This document shows positions 1 through 9,925 of a stretch of DNA of 48,965 nt, piece by piece. A program made the position numbers and the translations under genes. This stretch comes from Caulobacteraceae bacterium (GTDB lineage: Bacteria; Pseudomonadota; Alphaproteobacteria; Caulobacterales; Caulobacteraceae), in assembly GCA_019746095.1 (NCBI GenBank), contig JAIESL010000016.1, positions 1-48,965 of the forward strand, written 5' to 3'. The notes beneath the pieces are model-generated. The model was not told where the DNA came from, did not search any database, and saw only the letters and a list, made by a program, of their open reading frames with translations. How positions within the stretch are numbered: position 1 is the stretch's first letter; every line of letters starts with the position of its first letter.

Positions 1-96
1 CCGAACCACACCGACGCCATGATGGACGATCTGGTCCGGGCCATGGATGCCCTGTGGACCCACTGCAATGTGGCGCGACTCCCTGCCGTCGCCTGA
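1..96 (+). CDS. hemA: 5-aminolevulinate synthase, C-terminal end (partial)
   Basis: The reading frame open from base 1 ends with TGA at 94-96 and encodes the last 31 residues of a protein whose start lies outside the window. The tail reads HTDAMMDDLVRAMDALW, then THCNVARLPAVA. It resembles the C-terminus of alphaproteobacterial ALA synthases, for example the AMDLLWARC end I remember from Rhodobacter HemA. That enzyme condenses glycine with succinyl-CoA as the first step of heme synthesis by the C4 route, and a glycine-metabolism gene (glyA) follows. The identification rests on a short fragment, so another alpha-oxoamine synthase is possible. Confidence 0.65.
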   Translation, partial: PNHTDAMMDDLVRAMDALWTHCNVARLPAVA

Positions 97-268
97 TGAC
101 ATCGGTGAGGTCATCGTCGAGCTGACCCGCAACGGGGCGTATCTGAAATGCTCCGCGGTCCACGTCGCCACCGGCGTCGAGGCCTCGGCGATCGGGCCGG
201 TGACGGAGCGGACGGGTCTTGAGCGGATCGCGATCGCCAAGCTGAAGCGGGCCCTGGCGTCGCGCTGA
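68..268 (+). CDS. Small conserved protein between hemA and glyA (DUF6898-like)
   Basis: A 66-residue protein if the ATG at 68 is used; an ATG at 47 would add seven residues. Either start lies inside the hemA end in another frame. The conserved-looking core begins at DDIGEVIVELTRNGAYLKC and continues through VATGVEASAIGPV to a basic helix KLKRALASR. It resembles the small DUF6898-type proteins I associate with alphaproteobacterial glyA regions. There is no signal peptide, membrane segment or catalytic motif. The function is unknown, and the start is uncertain because no clear ribosome binding site decides it. Confidence 0.5.
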   Translation: MWRDSLPSPDDIGEVIVELTRNGAYLKCSAVHVATGVEASAIGPVTERTGLERIAIAKLKRALASR

Positions 269-349
269 CCCACCAGATGTTGTGGTCGGTCGGTCGGGGG
301 CGTAGAGGAGTCGCCTGTTTCGGCGCAACTCTAGTATCGGGGCTCCTTC

Positions 350-1633
350 GTGACCGCCTTCACCCACGACGCCTATTTCTCGAAGAGCCTCGCCGAGGCT
401 GATCCCGACATTTTCGGCGGGATCCAGGGCGAGCTGGGCCGTCAGAAGGAGCAGATCGAGCTGATCGCCTCCGAGAATATCGTCTCGAAGGCGGTGCTGG
501 AGGCGCAGGGCTCCGTCCTGACCAACAAATATGCCGAGGGCTATCCGGGACGTCGCTATTACGGCGGCTGCGAATATGTCGATGTTACCGAGAACATCGC
601 CCGCGAGCGCGCCAAGGCGCTGTTCGGCTGCGCCTTCGCCAACGTCCAGCCGCACTCGGGGGCCCAGGCCAACCAGGCGGTGTTCCAGGCCCTGCTGACG
701 CCGGGCGATACCTTCCTGGGCATGGACCTGGCCGCCGGTGGTCACCTGACCCACGGCTCGCCCGCCAACCAGTCCGGCAAATGGTTCCGGCCCGTGATCT
801 ATACGGTCCGGCAGGACGATCACCTGATCGACTATGACCACGTCGCCGAGATGGCCGAGCGCGAAAAGCCCCGCCTGATCATCGCCGGGGCCAGCGCCTA
901 CAGCCGGCCGATCGACTTCAAGAGGTTCCGGGAGATCGCTGACAGCGTCGGGGCCTATCTGATGGTCGACATGGCCCATTATGCGGGCCTGATCGCGGGC
1001 GGCGTCTATCCGGACCCGCTGCCGCACGCCCATGTCGTCACCACCACGACCCACAAGACCCTGCGCGGTCCGCGCGGCGGCATGGTGCTGTCGAACGACA
1101 TCGAACTGGGCAAGAAGATCAATTCCGCCGTCTTCCCGGGCCTGCAGGGCGGGCCGCTGGAACATGTCATTGCCGCCAAGGCCGTGGCCTTCGGCGAGGC
1201 GCTGAAGCCCGAGTTCAAACTCTATGCGCAGCAGGTCGTGGACAACGCCCGGGCCATGGCGGCGGTGCTGGTCGAGCGCGGCGCGGCCATCGTCTCGGGC
1301 GGCACGGACACCCATCTGATGCTGGTCGACCTGCGGCCCAAGGGCGTGACCGGCAAGGCCACCGAGGCGGCGCTCGAACACGCCCTGATGACCTGCAACA
1401 AGAACGGCGTGCCGTTCGACACGGCCCCGTTCACCGTGACCTCGGGCGTCCGTCTGGGCACGCCGGCCGGGACGACCCGGGGCTTCGGCACCGGCGAGTT
1501 CCAGCAGGTCGGCCACTGGATCGCCGATGTGATCGATTCCATGAAGGGCACGGACGAGGCCGACGCCGGCGTGTCGCAACGGGTCGCGGCCGAGGTGCGG
1601 GATCTCACGCGCCGCTTCCCCATTTACGGATAA
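350..1633 (+). CDS. glyA: Serine hydroxymethyltransferase
   Basis: This PLP enzyme interconverts serine and glycine, transferring the one-carbon unit to tetrahydrofolate; it acts in the cytoplasm. The 427-residue length is normal. The sequence shows the ELIASEN segment near residue 40, the [13 protein letters not shown] substrate loop, and the [15 protein letters not shown] motif whose Lys236 forms the Schiff base with PLP. The start is a GTG at 350, followed by a THDAYFSK N-terminus typical of Caulobacterales GlyA. The preceding 80 bases hold only a short GGTC repeat. nrdR begins 7 bases after the stop, so the two are probably co-transcribed. The neighbouring probable hemA consumes glycine, a sensible metabolic pairing. 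Confidence 0.97.
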   Translation: MTAFTHDAYFSKSLAEADPDIFGGIQGELGRQKEQIELIASENIVSKAVLEAQGSVLTNKYAEGYPGRRYYGGCEYVDVTENIARERAKALFGCAFANVQPHSGAQANQAVFQALLTPGDTFLGMDLAAGGHLTHGSPANQSGKWFRPVIYTVRQDDHLIDYDHVAEMAEREKPRLIIAGASAYSRPIDFKRFREIADSVGAYLMVDMAHYAGLIAGGVYPDPLPHAHVVTTTTHKTLRGPRGGMVLSNDIELGKKINSAVFPGLQGGPLEHVIAAKAVAFGEALKPEFKLYAQQVVDNARAMAAVLVERGAAIVSGGTDTHLMLVDLRPKGVTGKATEAALEHALMTCNKNGVPFDTAPFTVTSGVRLGTPAGTTRGFGTGEFQQVGHWIADVIDSMKGTDEADAGVSQRVAAEVRDLTRRFPIYG

Positions 1634-1640
1634 GTCTCTG

Positions 1641-2099
1641 ATGAAGTGCCCCTTCTGCGGACATCAGGATACCCAGGTCAAGGACAGCCGCCCGTCGGAT
1701 GACGGTGCCGCCATCCGCCGCCGGCGATCCTGTCCGCAGTGCAGCGGGCGGTTCACCACCTTCGAACGGGTACAGCTGCGCGAGCTGATGATCCTCAAGC
1801 GCAACGGCCGCCGCGCGCCATTCGACCGGGACAAGCTGGAACGGTCGCTCAACGTCGCCCTGCGCAAGCGGCCGGTCCAGGCCGAACAGATCGAACAGCT
1901 GGTCAGCCGCATCACCCGCCAGCTGGAAAGCCTCGGCGAGACCGAAATCCCGTCCTCGACGGTCGGCGACTTCATCATGAAGGCGCTGAAGTCGGTCGAT
2001 GAGGTGGCCTATGTCCGCTACGCCTCGGTCTACAAGGATTTCCGCCATACCGGGGACTTCGCCCGGTTCCTCGGCGATGAGGGTCTGGACGAAAGCTGA
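1641..2099 (+). CDS. nrdR: Transcriptional repressor NrdR
   Basis: NrdR is a nucleotide-sensing repressor of ribonucleotide reductase genes. The 152-residue protein starts [18 protein letters not shown], followed by [19 protein letters not shown]. This gives the CX2C...CX2C zinc ribbon in the first 40 residues and then the ATP-cone domain ([14 protein letters not shown] at about residues 53-66). Length and motifs match the family throughout. Its stop codon overlaps the start of the ribD-like gene (TGATG at 2097-2101). nrdR upstream of riboflavin genes is a common proteobacterial arrangement and says little about a regulatory link to flavin synthesis. Confidence 0.96.
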   Translation: MKCPFCGHQDTQVKDSRPSDDGAAIRRRRSCPQCSGRFTTFERVQLRELMILKRNGRRAPFDRDKLERSLNVALRKRPVQAEQIEQLVSRITRQLESLGETEIPSSTVGDFIMKALKSVDEVAYVRYASVYKDFRHTGDFARFLGDEGLDES

Positions 2100-2746
2100 T
2101 GCGCCCCGGACGTCACGGGATCGCCGTCACCCTGAAACTGGCCACTTCCCTCGACGGGCGGATCGCGACGGCGACCGGTGAGTCGAAATGGATCACCGGC
2201 GAACCGGCAAGGCTGGAAGGCCATCGCCTGAGGGCTGCCCATGACGCCATTCTGGTAGGCGTCGAAACCGTGCTGGCGGATGACCCCGAATTGACCGCGC
2301 GGCTGCCGGGTCGCCCGGTCGATCAGCCGCTTCGGGTCGTACTGGACAGCCGGCTGCGGACGCCGCCGACGGCCCGGGTGGCGGAGGGTGGCGACACCCT
2401 GATCCTGACGGCCGCCAGACCGACCACCGTCGGCACCGCGACCGTCGAGGTGGTTGAAGTCGATGACGGCCGGCCGTCGATCTCCGCCTGCCTGACGGTG
2501 CTCAGGCGGCGCGGAGTGTCCTCGGTGCTGATCGAGGGCGGGGGAGAGGTGGCGGCCAGCTTCCTGCGCGCCGGTCTGGTTGATCGGCTGGAGTGGTTTC
2601 GCGCCCCCATCCTGCTGGGCAGTGAAGGGCGGCCCTGTGTCGCGGCCCTGGCCCTTGCCGCACTGGCCGATGCCCCCAAATTCCGGCGCCTTGCGGTCGA
2701 GCCCTGCGGTGACGACCTGTGGGAACGCTACGAGAAAGTCTCCTGA
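2099..2746 (+). CDS. ribD: RibD reductase domain protein (no deaminase domain)
   Basis: The 215-residue protein matches only the C-terminal reductase half of RibD, which reduces 5-amino-6-ribosylamino-uracil phosphate with NADPH in riboflavin synthesis. Visible family features are LKLATSLDGRIATATGESKWITG at the N-terminus, the HRLRAAHDAILVGVETVLADDPELTAR segment and the IEGGGEVAASFL motif near residue 145. The usual N-terminal zinc deaminase domain of about 145 residues (HAE and PCxxxGxTPPC motifs) is absent. It cannot be hidden upstream because the start overlaps the nrdR stop. The gene sits first in ribD-ribE-ribB-ribH, so a riboflavin role is well supported. A stand-alone deaminase must be encoded elsewhere if the pathway is complete. 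Confidence 0.9.
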   Translation: MRPGRHGIAVTLKLATSLDGRIATATGESKWITGEPARLEGHRLRAAHDAILVGVETVLADDPELTARLPGRPVDQPLRVVLDSRLRTPPTARVAEGGDTLILTAARPTTVGTATVEVVEVDDGRPSISACLTVLRRRGVSSVLIEGGGEVAASFLRAGLVDRLEWFRAPILLGSEGRPCVAALALAALADAPKFRRLAVEPCGDDLWERYEKVS

Positions 2747-2750
2747 TCCC

Positions 2751-3341
2751 ATGTTCACCGGCATCGTCACAGACATCGGCAGGGTCCGTTCGGTCCGCGA
2801 GACCGAGCGCGACCGGCGCTATGAGATCCAGACCGGCTGGGACACGGCCGGCATCGACCTCGGGGCCTCGATCAGCCACGCCGGCTGCTGCCTGACGGTC
2901 ACGGAAAAGGGGCCGGGCTGGTATGCGGTCGAGGTCTCGGGCGAAACCCTGTCGAAGACCACCCTGGGCGCCTGGCGCGAGGGTGATCCGGTCAATCTGG
3001 AACGGGCCGCAAAACTGGGCGACGAACTGGGCGGCCATATCGTCTCGGGCCATGTCGACGGACTCGGCCGGGTCGTCTCGGTGACGCCGGAAGGCGGTTC
3101 CCACCGCATCGACATCGCCGCGCCCGCGCCGCTGCACCGCTATATCGCCGCCAAGGGTTCGATCACGGTCGACGGCGTCTCGCTGACGGTCAATGCGGTC
3201 GAGGGCGAGGTCTTCGGCCTCAACATCATTCCCCATACCTGGGACGCAACCACGCTCGGCGGGCTGAAGGCCGGCGATGCGGTCAATCTCGAGATCGACA
3301 TGCTGGCGCGATACCTCGCGCGGTGGCAGGAGACGGCGTAA
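2751..3341 (+). CDS. ribE: Riboflavin synthase (alpha subunit)
   Basis: Riboflavin synthase dismutates two 6,7-dimethyl-8-ribityllumazine molecules into riboflavin and the pyrimidine that ribH recycles. The 196-residue protein has the internal duplication of the family. The first barrel begins MFTGIVTDIGRV and contains SHAGCCLTV; the second has GHIVSGHVDGLGRV followed by GSITVDGVSLTVN. The ATG at 2751 is chosen because MFTGIV is the near-invariant N-terminus; the frame stays open upstream but is not homologous there. It starts 4 bases after the ribD stop, and its own stop overlaps the ribB start (TAATG). Confidence 0.96.
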   Translation: MFTGIVTDIGRVRSVRETERDRRYEIQTGWDTAGIDLGASISHAGCCLTVTEKGPGWYAVEVSGETLSKTTLGAWREGDPVNLERAAKLGDELGGHIVSGHVDGLGRVVSVTPEGGSHRIDIAAPAPLHRYIAAKGSITVDGVSLTVNAVEGEVFGLNIIPHTWDATTLGGLKAGDAVNLEIDMLARYLARWQETA

Positions 3342-4474
3342 TGCAACTGGCCGCAAACATGAACGACAGCCCGATCAGTCCCATCGAGGACATCCTCGAG
3401 GATGCCCGCAACGGCAAGCCCTATATCCTCGTCGATGCCGAGGACCGGGAGAATGAGGGCGACATCATCATTCCGGCCCAGTTTGCCACGCCGGACCAGA
3501 TCAATTTCATGGCCCGCCATGCCCGCGGCCTGATCTGCCTCGCCATCACCGCCGACCGGGCCCGCCAGCTGCGCCTGCCGCCCATGGCCGCCGAGAACCG
3601 CGAGAGCATGGGCACGGCCTTCACCGTCTCGATCGAGGCACGGGAAGGTGTCACCACGGGGATCAGCGCCGCCGACCGGGCCCGCACCGTCCAGGTGGCG
3701 GCGGATCCGACCAAGGGTGCGGACGACATCGTCTCGCCCGGCCATGTCTTCCCGCTGGTCGCCCGCGACGGCGGTGTGCTGGTCCGCACCGGCCACACGG
3801 AGGCGGCGGTCGATATCTCGCGAATGGCCGGGCTGACGCCGGCCGGGGTCATCTGCGAGATCATGAACGACGACGGCTCGATGGCGCGGATGCCCGATCT
3901 GGTCGCCTTCGCCCAGCTGCACGGGCTGAAGATCGGCACCATCGCCGACCTGATCGCCTATCGCCGCCGTACCGAACGCTATGTCGAGCGGATCATGGAT
4001 ACGCCGTTCGAGAGCGTCCATGGCGGCCCCTTCCGGCTGATGCTTTACCGGAACACCATCGAGGGGGCCGAGCACATCGCCCTGGTGAAGGGCAAGATCG
4101 AGCCGGGCAAGCCGACGCTGGTCCGGATGCACCAGGTCGATTTCGCCGCCGACATCCTCGGCCATGTCGAGTCGCGCCAGAATTATGTGCCCCAGGCCCT
4201 GCAGGTGATCAGCCGTCACGAGGGAGCCGGGGTCACCGTCTTCCTGCGCGATCCCGATCTGCACGGACTGGCCGAGCGGCTGGCCGGGGTGGAAAAGCCG
4301 ACGGCGGTGGACCGATCGATCCGGAACTACGGTGTCGGGGCCCAGATCCTGCTGGATCTCGGCGTGCGCGACATGATCGTGATGAGCTCGACCCGCCCCA
4401 ACCCTGCCGCGCTTGAAGGTTATGGCCTGCGCATCGTCGGCTGGCGCGACATGGACGGAGAAGACCAATCCTGA
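3341..4474 (+). CDS. ribB: 3,4-dihydroxy-2-butanone 4-phosphate synthase with degenerate GTP cyclohydrolase II domain (RibBX type)
   Basis: The N-terminal half (to about residue 205) is a complete RibB, which converts ribulose 5-phosphate to dihydroxybutanone phosphate. It has [31 protein letters not shown] and MNDDGSMAR. The C-terminal half is homologous to RibA: it has the [12 protein letters not shown] region and [14 protein letters not shown]. However, it contains no cysteine at all, so the zinc-binding CX2GDxF...RCDC signature of GTP cyclohydrolase II is missing. This matches the RibBX variant known from proteobacteria, where the second domain does not supply cyclohydrolase activity. The ATG at 3341 overlaps the ribE stop; a start at 3323 is also open. 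A separate ribA is expected elsewhere. Confidence 0.93.
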   Translation: MQLAANMNDSPISPIEDILEDARNGKPYILVDAEDRENEGDIIIPAQFATPDQINFMARHARGLICLAITADRARQLRLPPMAAENRESMGTAFTVSIEAREGVTTGISAADRARTVQVAADPTKGADDIVSPGHVFPLVARDGGVLVRTGHTEAAVDISRMAGLTPAGVICEIMNDDGSMARMPDLVAFAQLHGLKIGTIADLIAYRRRTERYVERIMDTPFESVHGGPFRLMLYRNTIEGAEHIALVKGKIEPGKPTLVRMHQVDFAADILGHVESRQNYVPQALQVISRHEGAGVTVFLRDPDLHGLAERLAGVEKPTAVDRSIRNYGVGAQILLDLGVRDMIVMSSTRPNPAALEGYGLRIVGWRDMDGEDQS

Positions 4475-4932
4475 CCGATCCCCCCCGCGTCCTCATTGTC
4501 GAGGCGCGCTATTATGACGAGCTCGCCGACGCCCTGCTGGAAGGGGCGAAGGATGCCCTGCGTGCCCAGCATGTCTCGTTCGACGTGGTCACCGTGCCCG
4601 GCGCGCTGGAGGTGCCCACGGCCATCGCCCTGGCGGTGGAGGCCGGCCGCTATCCGACTGCCCCGCGCTACGACGGCTATGTCGCCCTGGGCTGTGTGAT
4701 CCGCGGCGAGACCTATCATTTCGAGATCGTCTCGGATCAGTCGGCGGCCGGCCTCCGCCGGCTGGGCCTCGATGGTGTGATCATCGGCAACGGCATTCTG
4801 ACGACCGAGGACGAGGCCCAGGCCTGGGCCCGGGCCCGCATCAGCGAGGGGGACAAGGGCGGCGGCGCGGCCCGCGCCTGTCTGGACCTCATTGCCTTGC
4901 GCAAGCGGCTGCGCGTAGGACTGGGCGCGTGA
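4471..4932 (+). CDS. ribH: 6,7-dimethyl-8-ribityllumazine synthase, apparent CTG start
   Basis: Lumazine synthase joins the ribB product to the RibD-pathway pyrimidine. Core motifs are present: [50 protein letters not shown] and [16 protein letters not shown]. The first in-frame ATG/GTG/TTG is a GTG at 4585, inside the conserved first third of the protein, so it cannot be the true start. Upstream the frame is open only to a TGA at 4414-4416. The best start is CTG at 4471, which overlaps the ribB stop (CTGA) and has GGAG at 4457-4460 upstream. This gives 153 residues, the usual size. ATT at 4495 is a weaker alternative. Confidence 0.9.
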   Translation: MTDPPRVLIVEARYYDELADALLEGAKDALRAQHVSFDVVTVPGALEVPTAIALAVEAGRYPTAPRYDGYVALGCVIRGETYHFEIVSDQSAAGLRRLGLDGVIIGNGILTTEDEAQAWARARISEGDKGGGAARACLDLIALRKRLRVGLGA

Positions 4933-5459
4933 CCGAACCCGCCAGCCTTCAATCCGTGCTCGAGCAACTCGCCGAGGCCGACAAACAGCGCGCCGAGCCG
5001 CAGCTGACCAGCCGCCAGCGGCGCGCCCGCACGGTGGCGCGTCTGGCCGCCGTCCAGGCCCTGTACCAGATGGAACTGGCCGGGGAGGGCGTGGACACGG
5101 TCATCGCCGAGTTCGCCAACCATCGCTTTGACGCCGATATGGAAGGCGAGCCCCTGGCCGAGGCCGACGAGGCCTGGTTTGCCGGGATCGTGCGCGGCGT
5201 GGTCGAGAGCCAACGCGATATCGATACGGCGGTGAAGGCGCGGCTGGCCTCGAACTGGCGGCTGGAGCGTCTGGACTCCACCCTGCGGGCGCTGTTGCGG
5301 GCGGGCGCATGGGAATTGCGCGACTGTCAGGACGTGCCGCGCGAGATCGTGATCGATGAATATGTCGAACTGGCCAAGGCCTTCTTCGACGATGCCGAGG
5401 CCAAATTCGTCAATGCAGCGCTGGACGGCGTCGCCCGAGACGTCCGCCCCAAGGCCTAG
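4929..5459 (+). CDS. nusB: Transcription antitermination factor NusB
   Basis: NusB binds boxA RNA with NusE (S10) and promotes antitermination of rRNA operons. The 176-residue protein has a 30-residue polar N-terminal extension, then the all-helical NusB fold. Its markers are [19 protein letters not shown], a DTAVKARL segment, [22 protein letters not shown] and [23 protein letters not shown] near the C-terminus. The GTG start at 4929 overlaps the ribH stop (GTGA), so translation is probably coupled. ribH-nusB-thiL is a widespread gene order. Confidence 0.95.
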   Translation: MTEPASLQSVLEQLAEADKQRAEPQLTSRQRRARTVARLAAVQALYQMELAGEGVDTVIAEFANHRFDADMEGEPLAEADEAWFAGIVRGVVESQRDIDTAVKARLASNWRLERLDSTLRALLRAGAWELRDCQDVPREIVIDEYVELAKAFFDDAEAKFVNAALDGVARDVRPKA

Positions 5460-5467
5460 GTGAACCC

Positions 5468-6457
5468 ATGCCCGCGGTAGATGTCGCCGGCGAGTTCGAG
5501 ACGATCCGGCAGCTCTTCGCGCCGCTGGCCCATCCGGAATGGGGTCGCGGGCTGCTGGATGACGTCGCCGTCGTCCCTTCGCGGCCCGGCCATGATCTGG
5601 TCCTGACCAAGGATGCGATCGTCGAGGGGGTCCATTTCCTGCCGACCGATCCGCTGGACACGGTGGCGCGCAAGCTGCTGCGGGTGAACCTGTCCGATCT
5701 GGCGGCCAAGGGGGCCGAGCCGTTCGGCTATCTGCTGGCCTGCCACTGGTCGCCGCGCTGCGGCTGGCCCGAGCGGGTCAGTTTTGTCGACGGCTTGCGG
5801 GTGGATCAGAAGGCCTTCGGCGTCGCCCTGCTGGGCGGGGATACGGTCGCCACGCCGGGGCCGGCCAGCTTTTCGATCACCCTGCTGGGCTGGACGCCGA
5901 AGGGGCGGACGGTCGGACGGGCCGGGGCCCGGGCCGGCGATCTGGTCTTCGTGACCGGGACCATCGGCGACGGCCGGCTGGGGCTGGAGGCGGTGCAGGG
6001 CCGGCTGTCACTGGAGGCCGAGCGGGTGGCGGCCCTGGCTGAACATTATCGGCTGCCGACCCCGCGTACCGATTTCGCCCTGCCGATCCGGGATCTGGCC
6101 AGCGCCGCGGTCGACGTCTCCGACGGCTTGATCGCGGATCTCGGCCATCTGGCCGGGGCGAGCGGGGTGGGGGTGGAGATCGATCTGGAGACCGTGCCGC
6201 TGTCGGCGGCCGGACAGGTCTGGTTCGAGGGTCGGGTCGACGCCCAGGCCGCGCTGGAGGCGCTGGTGACGGGCGGCGATGACTATGAAATCGCCTTTAC
6301 CGCCCCGGCCCGGGATGAGCCGGTGCTGCGGCGCGAGGCCGATCGCCGGCATCTGCGCCTGACCCGGATCGGGCGGGTGACGGCAGGGCCGGGTGTGGTG
6401 GCCCGCTTCGGCGGTCAGGCGGTCGCCTTCGACCGCACCGGCTTTACCCACGGCTGA
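5468..6457 (+). CDS. thiL: Thiamine-monophosphate kinase
   Basis: ThiL phosphorylates thiamine monophosphate to thiamine pyrophosphate using ATP. The 329-residue protein shows the PurM-like metal and substrate motifs DDVAVVPS near residue 30, TKDAIVEGVHF, LLGGDTVATPGP, FVTGTIGDGRLGL, AAVDVSDGLIADLGHLA and TGGDDYEIAFTAP. The ATG at 5468 is 8 bases after the nusB stop, so the gene likely belongs to the same transcript. Length and all motifs are normal. Confidence 0.95.
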   Translation: MPAVDVAGEFETIRQLFAPLAHPEWGRGLLDDVAVVPSRPGHDLVLTKDAIVEGVHFLPTDPLDTVARKLLRVNLSDLAAKGAEPFGYLLACHWSPRCGWPERVSFVDGLRVDQKAFGVALLGGDTVATPGPASFSITLLGWTPKGRTVGRAGARAGDLVFVTGTIGDGRLGLEAVQGRLSLEAERVAALAEHYRLPTPRTDFALPIRDLASAAVDVSDGLIADLGHLAGASGVGVEIDLETVPLSAAGQVWFEGRVDAQAALEALVTGGDDYEIAFTAPARDEPVLRREADRRHLRLTRIGRVTAGPGVVARFGGQAVAFDRTGFTHG

Positions 6458-6494
6458 CAACGAATTCTCAAGGCGTCGGTGCCACCCTCCGGTC

Positions 6495-6911
6495 ATGCTC
6501 CGCCGTGACCTGATCGCCGCCACTGCCGCCTTCTCCGCTGTCGCCACCGTGGCGTCGGCCGAGGACGCGCCGGCGGAGGCCCAGACCCTCAACATTTCGG
6601 GCGTCGGTCTGCCGATCATCAGCGGCGGGCGGCTGCGCAACTATGTCTTCGTTGCCCTGCGACTGCATCTGGGCGGATCGGCGACGCCACAGACCATGCG
6701 CACCAAGGAGGCCTTCCTGCGTGACGCCCTGGTCCGGGCCGGGCATCGGACTCCTTTCGTGGTGGCCGACGACTGGACCCGAATCGACGCAGCGGCCGTC
6801 TCCGCCAGCCTGATGCGGTCGGCGGCGACCATTGCCGGGCGTGGCGCGGTCACGCGGGTCGAGGTCGTCAGCCAGGCTCCGCGCCGTCGAACCGGCGTCC
6901 AGACCGGCTGA
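6495..6911 (+). CDS. Putative exported protein
   Basis: A 138-residue protein. The ATG at 6495 is chosen because it gives an N-terminus MLRRDLIAATAAFSAVATVA with a signal-peptide pattern and a plausible cleavage after VASA; the RR pair followed by a modest hydrophobic stretch could be a Tat signal. The mature part (SGVGLPIISGGRLRNYVFVALRLHL...) faintly recalls the periplasmic part of FliL-type proteins, but the similarity is too weak to name it. It lies 37 bases after thiL in the same direction. The downstream pyrophosphatase has its own long leader. Function unknown. Confidence 0.6.
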   Translation: MLRRDLIAATAAFSAVATVASAEDAPAEAQTLNISGVGLPIISGGRLRNYVFVALRLHLGGSATPQTMRTKEAFLRDALVRAGHRTPFVVADDWTRIDAAAVSASLMRSAATIAGRGAVTRVEVVSQAPRRRTGVQTG

Positions 6912-6923
6912 TCGAATATCGCC

Positions 6924-6989
6924 TGTTGCGTCGCCTGCCGGTATTTGGCACGTTTCCGCCGCAATTCCCCAAGGACGCAACATGCGTCC
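6924..6989 (+). promoter_or_regulatory. hppA leader with two mutually exclusive inverted repeats
   Basis: The 173-base gap before hppA contains TGTTGCGTC at 6924-6932 and its exact reverse complement GACGCAACA at 6974-6982. The same GACGCA segment also forms a perfect 7-bp hairpin with the next bases: GGACGCA at 6973-6979, loop ACA, TGCGTCC at 6983-6989. The two pairings cannot coexist, as in an attenuator or RNA switch. I recognise no known riboswitch class, and no U tract follows either hairpin, so termination control is not indicated. The role is inferred only. Confidence 0.35.
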
Positions 6990-7084
6990 GGTGCGCACGG
7001 GGGGACCGGAAGGCGGAAAGAGGCGGCTAACGCCCACCGCGCCAAGGGACCGGGCGTCTGAAGATCACAGGACTTGGAAACGTC

Positions 7085-9238
<2,154 letters not shown>

Positions 9239-9252
9239 GACCGGGTCCCAAG

Positions 9253-9274
9253 CCTCCCGGCTCCGGCCGGGAGG
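9253..9274 (+). repeat. Hairpin downstream of hppA
   Basis: CCTCCCGG at 9253-9260 pairs perfectly with CCGGGAGG at 9267-9274 around the loop CTCCGG. It is not followed by a T run and lies 24 bases before the true terminator. It may stabilise the hppA mRNA 3' end. Confidence 0.45.
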
Positions 9275-9297
9275 TGACACGGCCCGAGAATCAAAGA

Positions 9298-9328
9298 GGC
9301 CCCGGAGAGCGATCTCCGGGGCCTTTTT
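9298..9328 (+). terminator. Rho-independent terminator of hppA
   Basis: A perfect 10-bp GC-rich stem, GGCCCCGGAG at 9298-9307 with CTCCGGGGCC at 9314-9323, has a six-base loop and is followed by TTTTT at 9324-9328. It lies between convergent hppA and bamE. On the minus strand the hairpin is followed only by CTCTTTG, so it is mainly a forward terminator. Confidence 0.9.
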
Positions 9329-9365
9329 CTGTGTGCGTCCCCCGGAAGGGATGGATGGGTCGGGC

Positions 9366-9842
9366 CTATTCCCGGCGCTGCTGGCCCGGAACGTCCTCGT
9401 CGGTACGCGGCAGCTGGCCCCGGCCGACGTTGCCGAGCAGCTGCTCGAGGATGGTCAGCTGACGCCCGCGGGTCGGGGTCTCGCGATCGTTCATGGCCAG
9501 ACGCTGGCCGTCTTCCAGGCCCAGGGTGCGGACCTCCGACACCAGACCCGCATCGTTGAAGGTGATCTCGGTCACCGAACGCTGGGTCACATGGGGCCGG
9601 TTGTATGTGTATTTCTCGGTCACCTGGCTGATGTAGTACCAGACATTGTCGCGCTCGAAGGTCGAGGTCGTCGAGGGCGTGCCCAGACGGGTCAGGACGG
9701 TTTGCTTGGTATCGGTGCCGGCCACGATGTCCATCGGCTTGGCGTCGATGGCCTGGAAGCCGTTCTGGCCCACCACGGGAGCACAGGCGCTGGTCAGCGC
9801 AGCGGCCGAAAGAGCGGCGATCAGGAGGTTCGTACGGAGCAT
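9366..9842 (-). CDS. bamE: Outer membrane assembly lipoprotein BamE (SmpA/OmlA)
   Basis: BamE is an accessory lipoprotein of the beta-barrel assembly machine at the inner face of the outer membrane. From the ATG at 9842 the product is 158 residues with signal MLRTNLLIAALSAAALTSAC, lipobox LTSAC and lipidated Cys20. The SmpA domain follows: GTDTKQTVLTRLGTPSTTSTF and DNVWYYISQVTEKYTYNRP. A C-terminal extension of about 50 residues, rich in Arg, Gln and Glu, goes beyond the E. coli length. An ATG at 9860 would add six residues before the signal. It diverges from the cytochrome chaperone gene. Confidence 0.92.
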   Translation of the reverse strand: MLRTNLLIAALSAAALTSACAPVVGQNGFQAIDAKPMDIVAGTDTKQTVLTRLGTPSTTSTFERDNVWYYISQVTEKYTYNRPHVTQRSVTEITFNDAGLVSEVRTLGLEDGQRLAMNDRETPTRGRQLTILEQLLGNVGRGQLPRTDEDVPGQQRRE

Positions 9843-9925
9843 TTGCGGCGCCTGCGACATCAACAAGGTCTTTGACCTAACCGGAGCCGAGCCTTAGTTC
9901 AACGGCGCGGCGGAAAAGGGGCCGT

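Noticed and set aside
284..297. GGTC tetranucleotide repeat upstream of glyA, considered as a phase-variation tract
   Set aside because: There are only three units plus GG, and it is outside the coding sequence and too short to slip often.
1600..2110. FMN riboswitch before the riboflavin genes
   Set aside because: ribD overlaps nrdR, so there is no leader there, and no RFN-like conserved segments are seen before nrdR or glyA.
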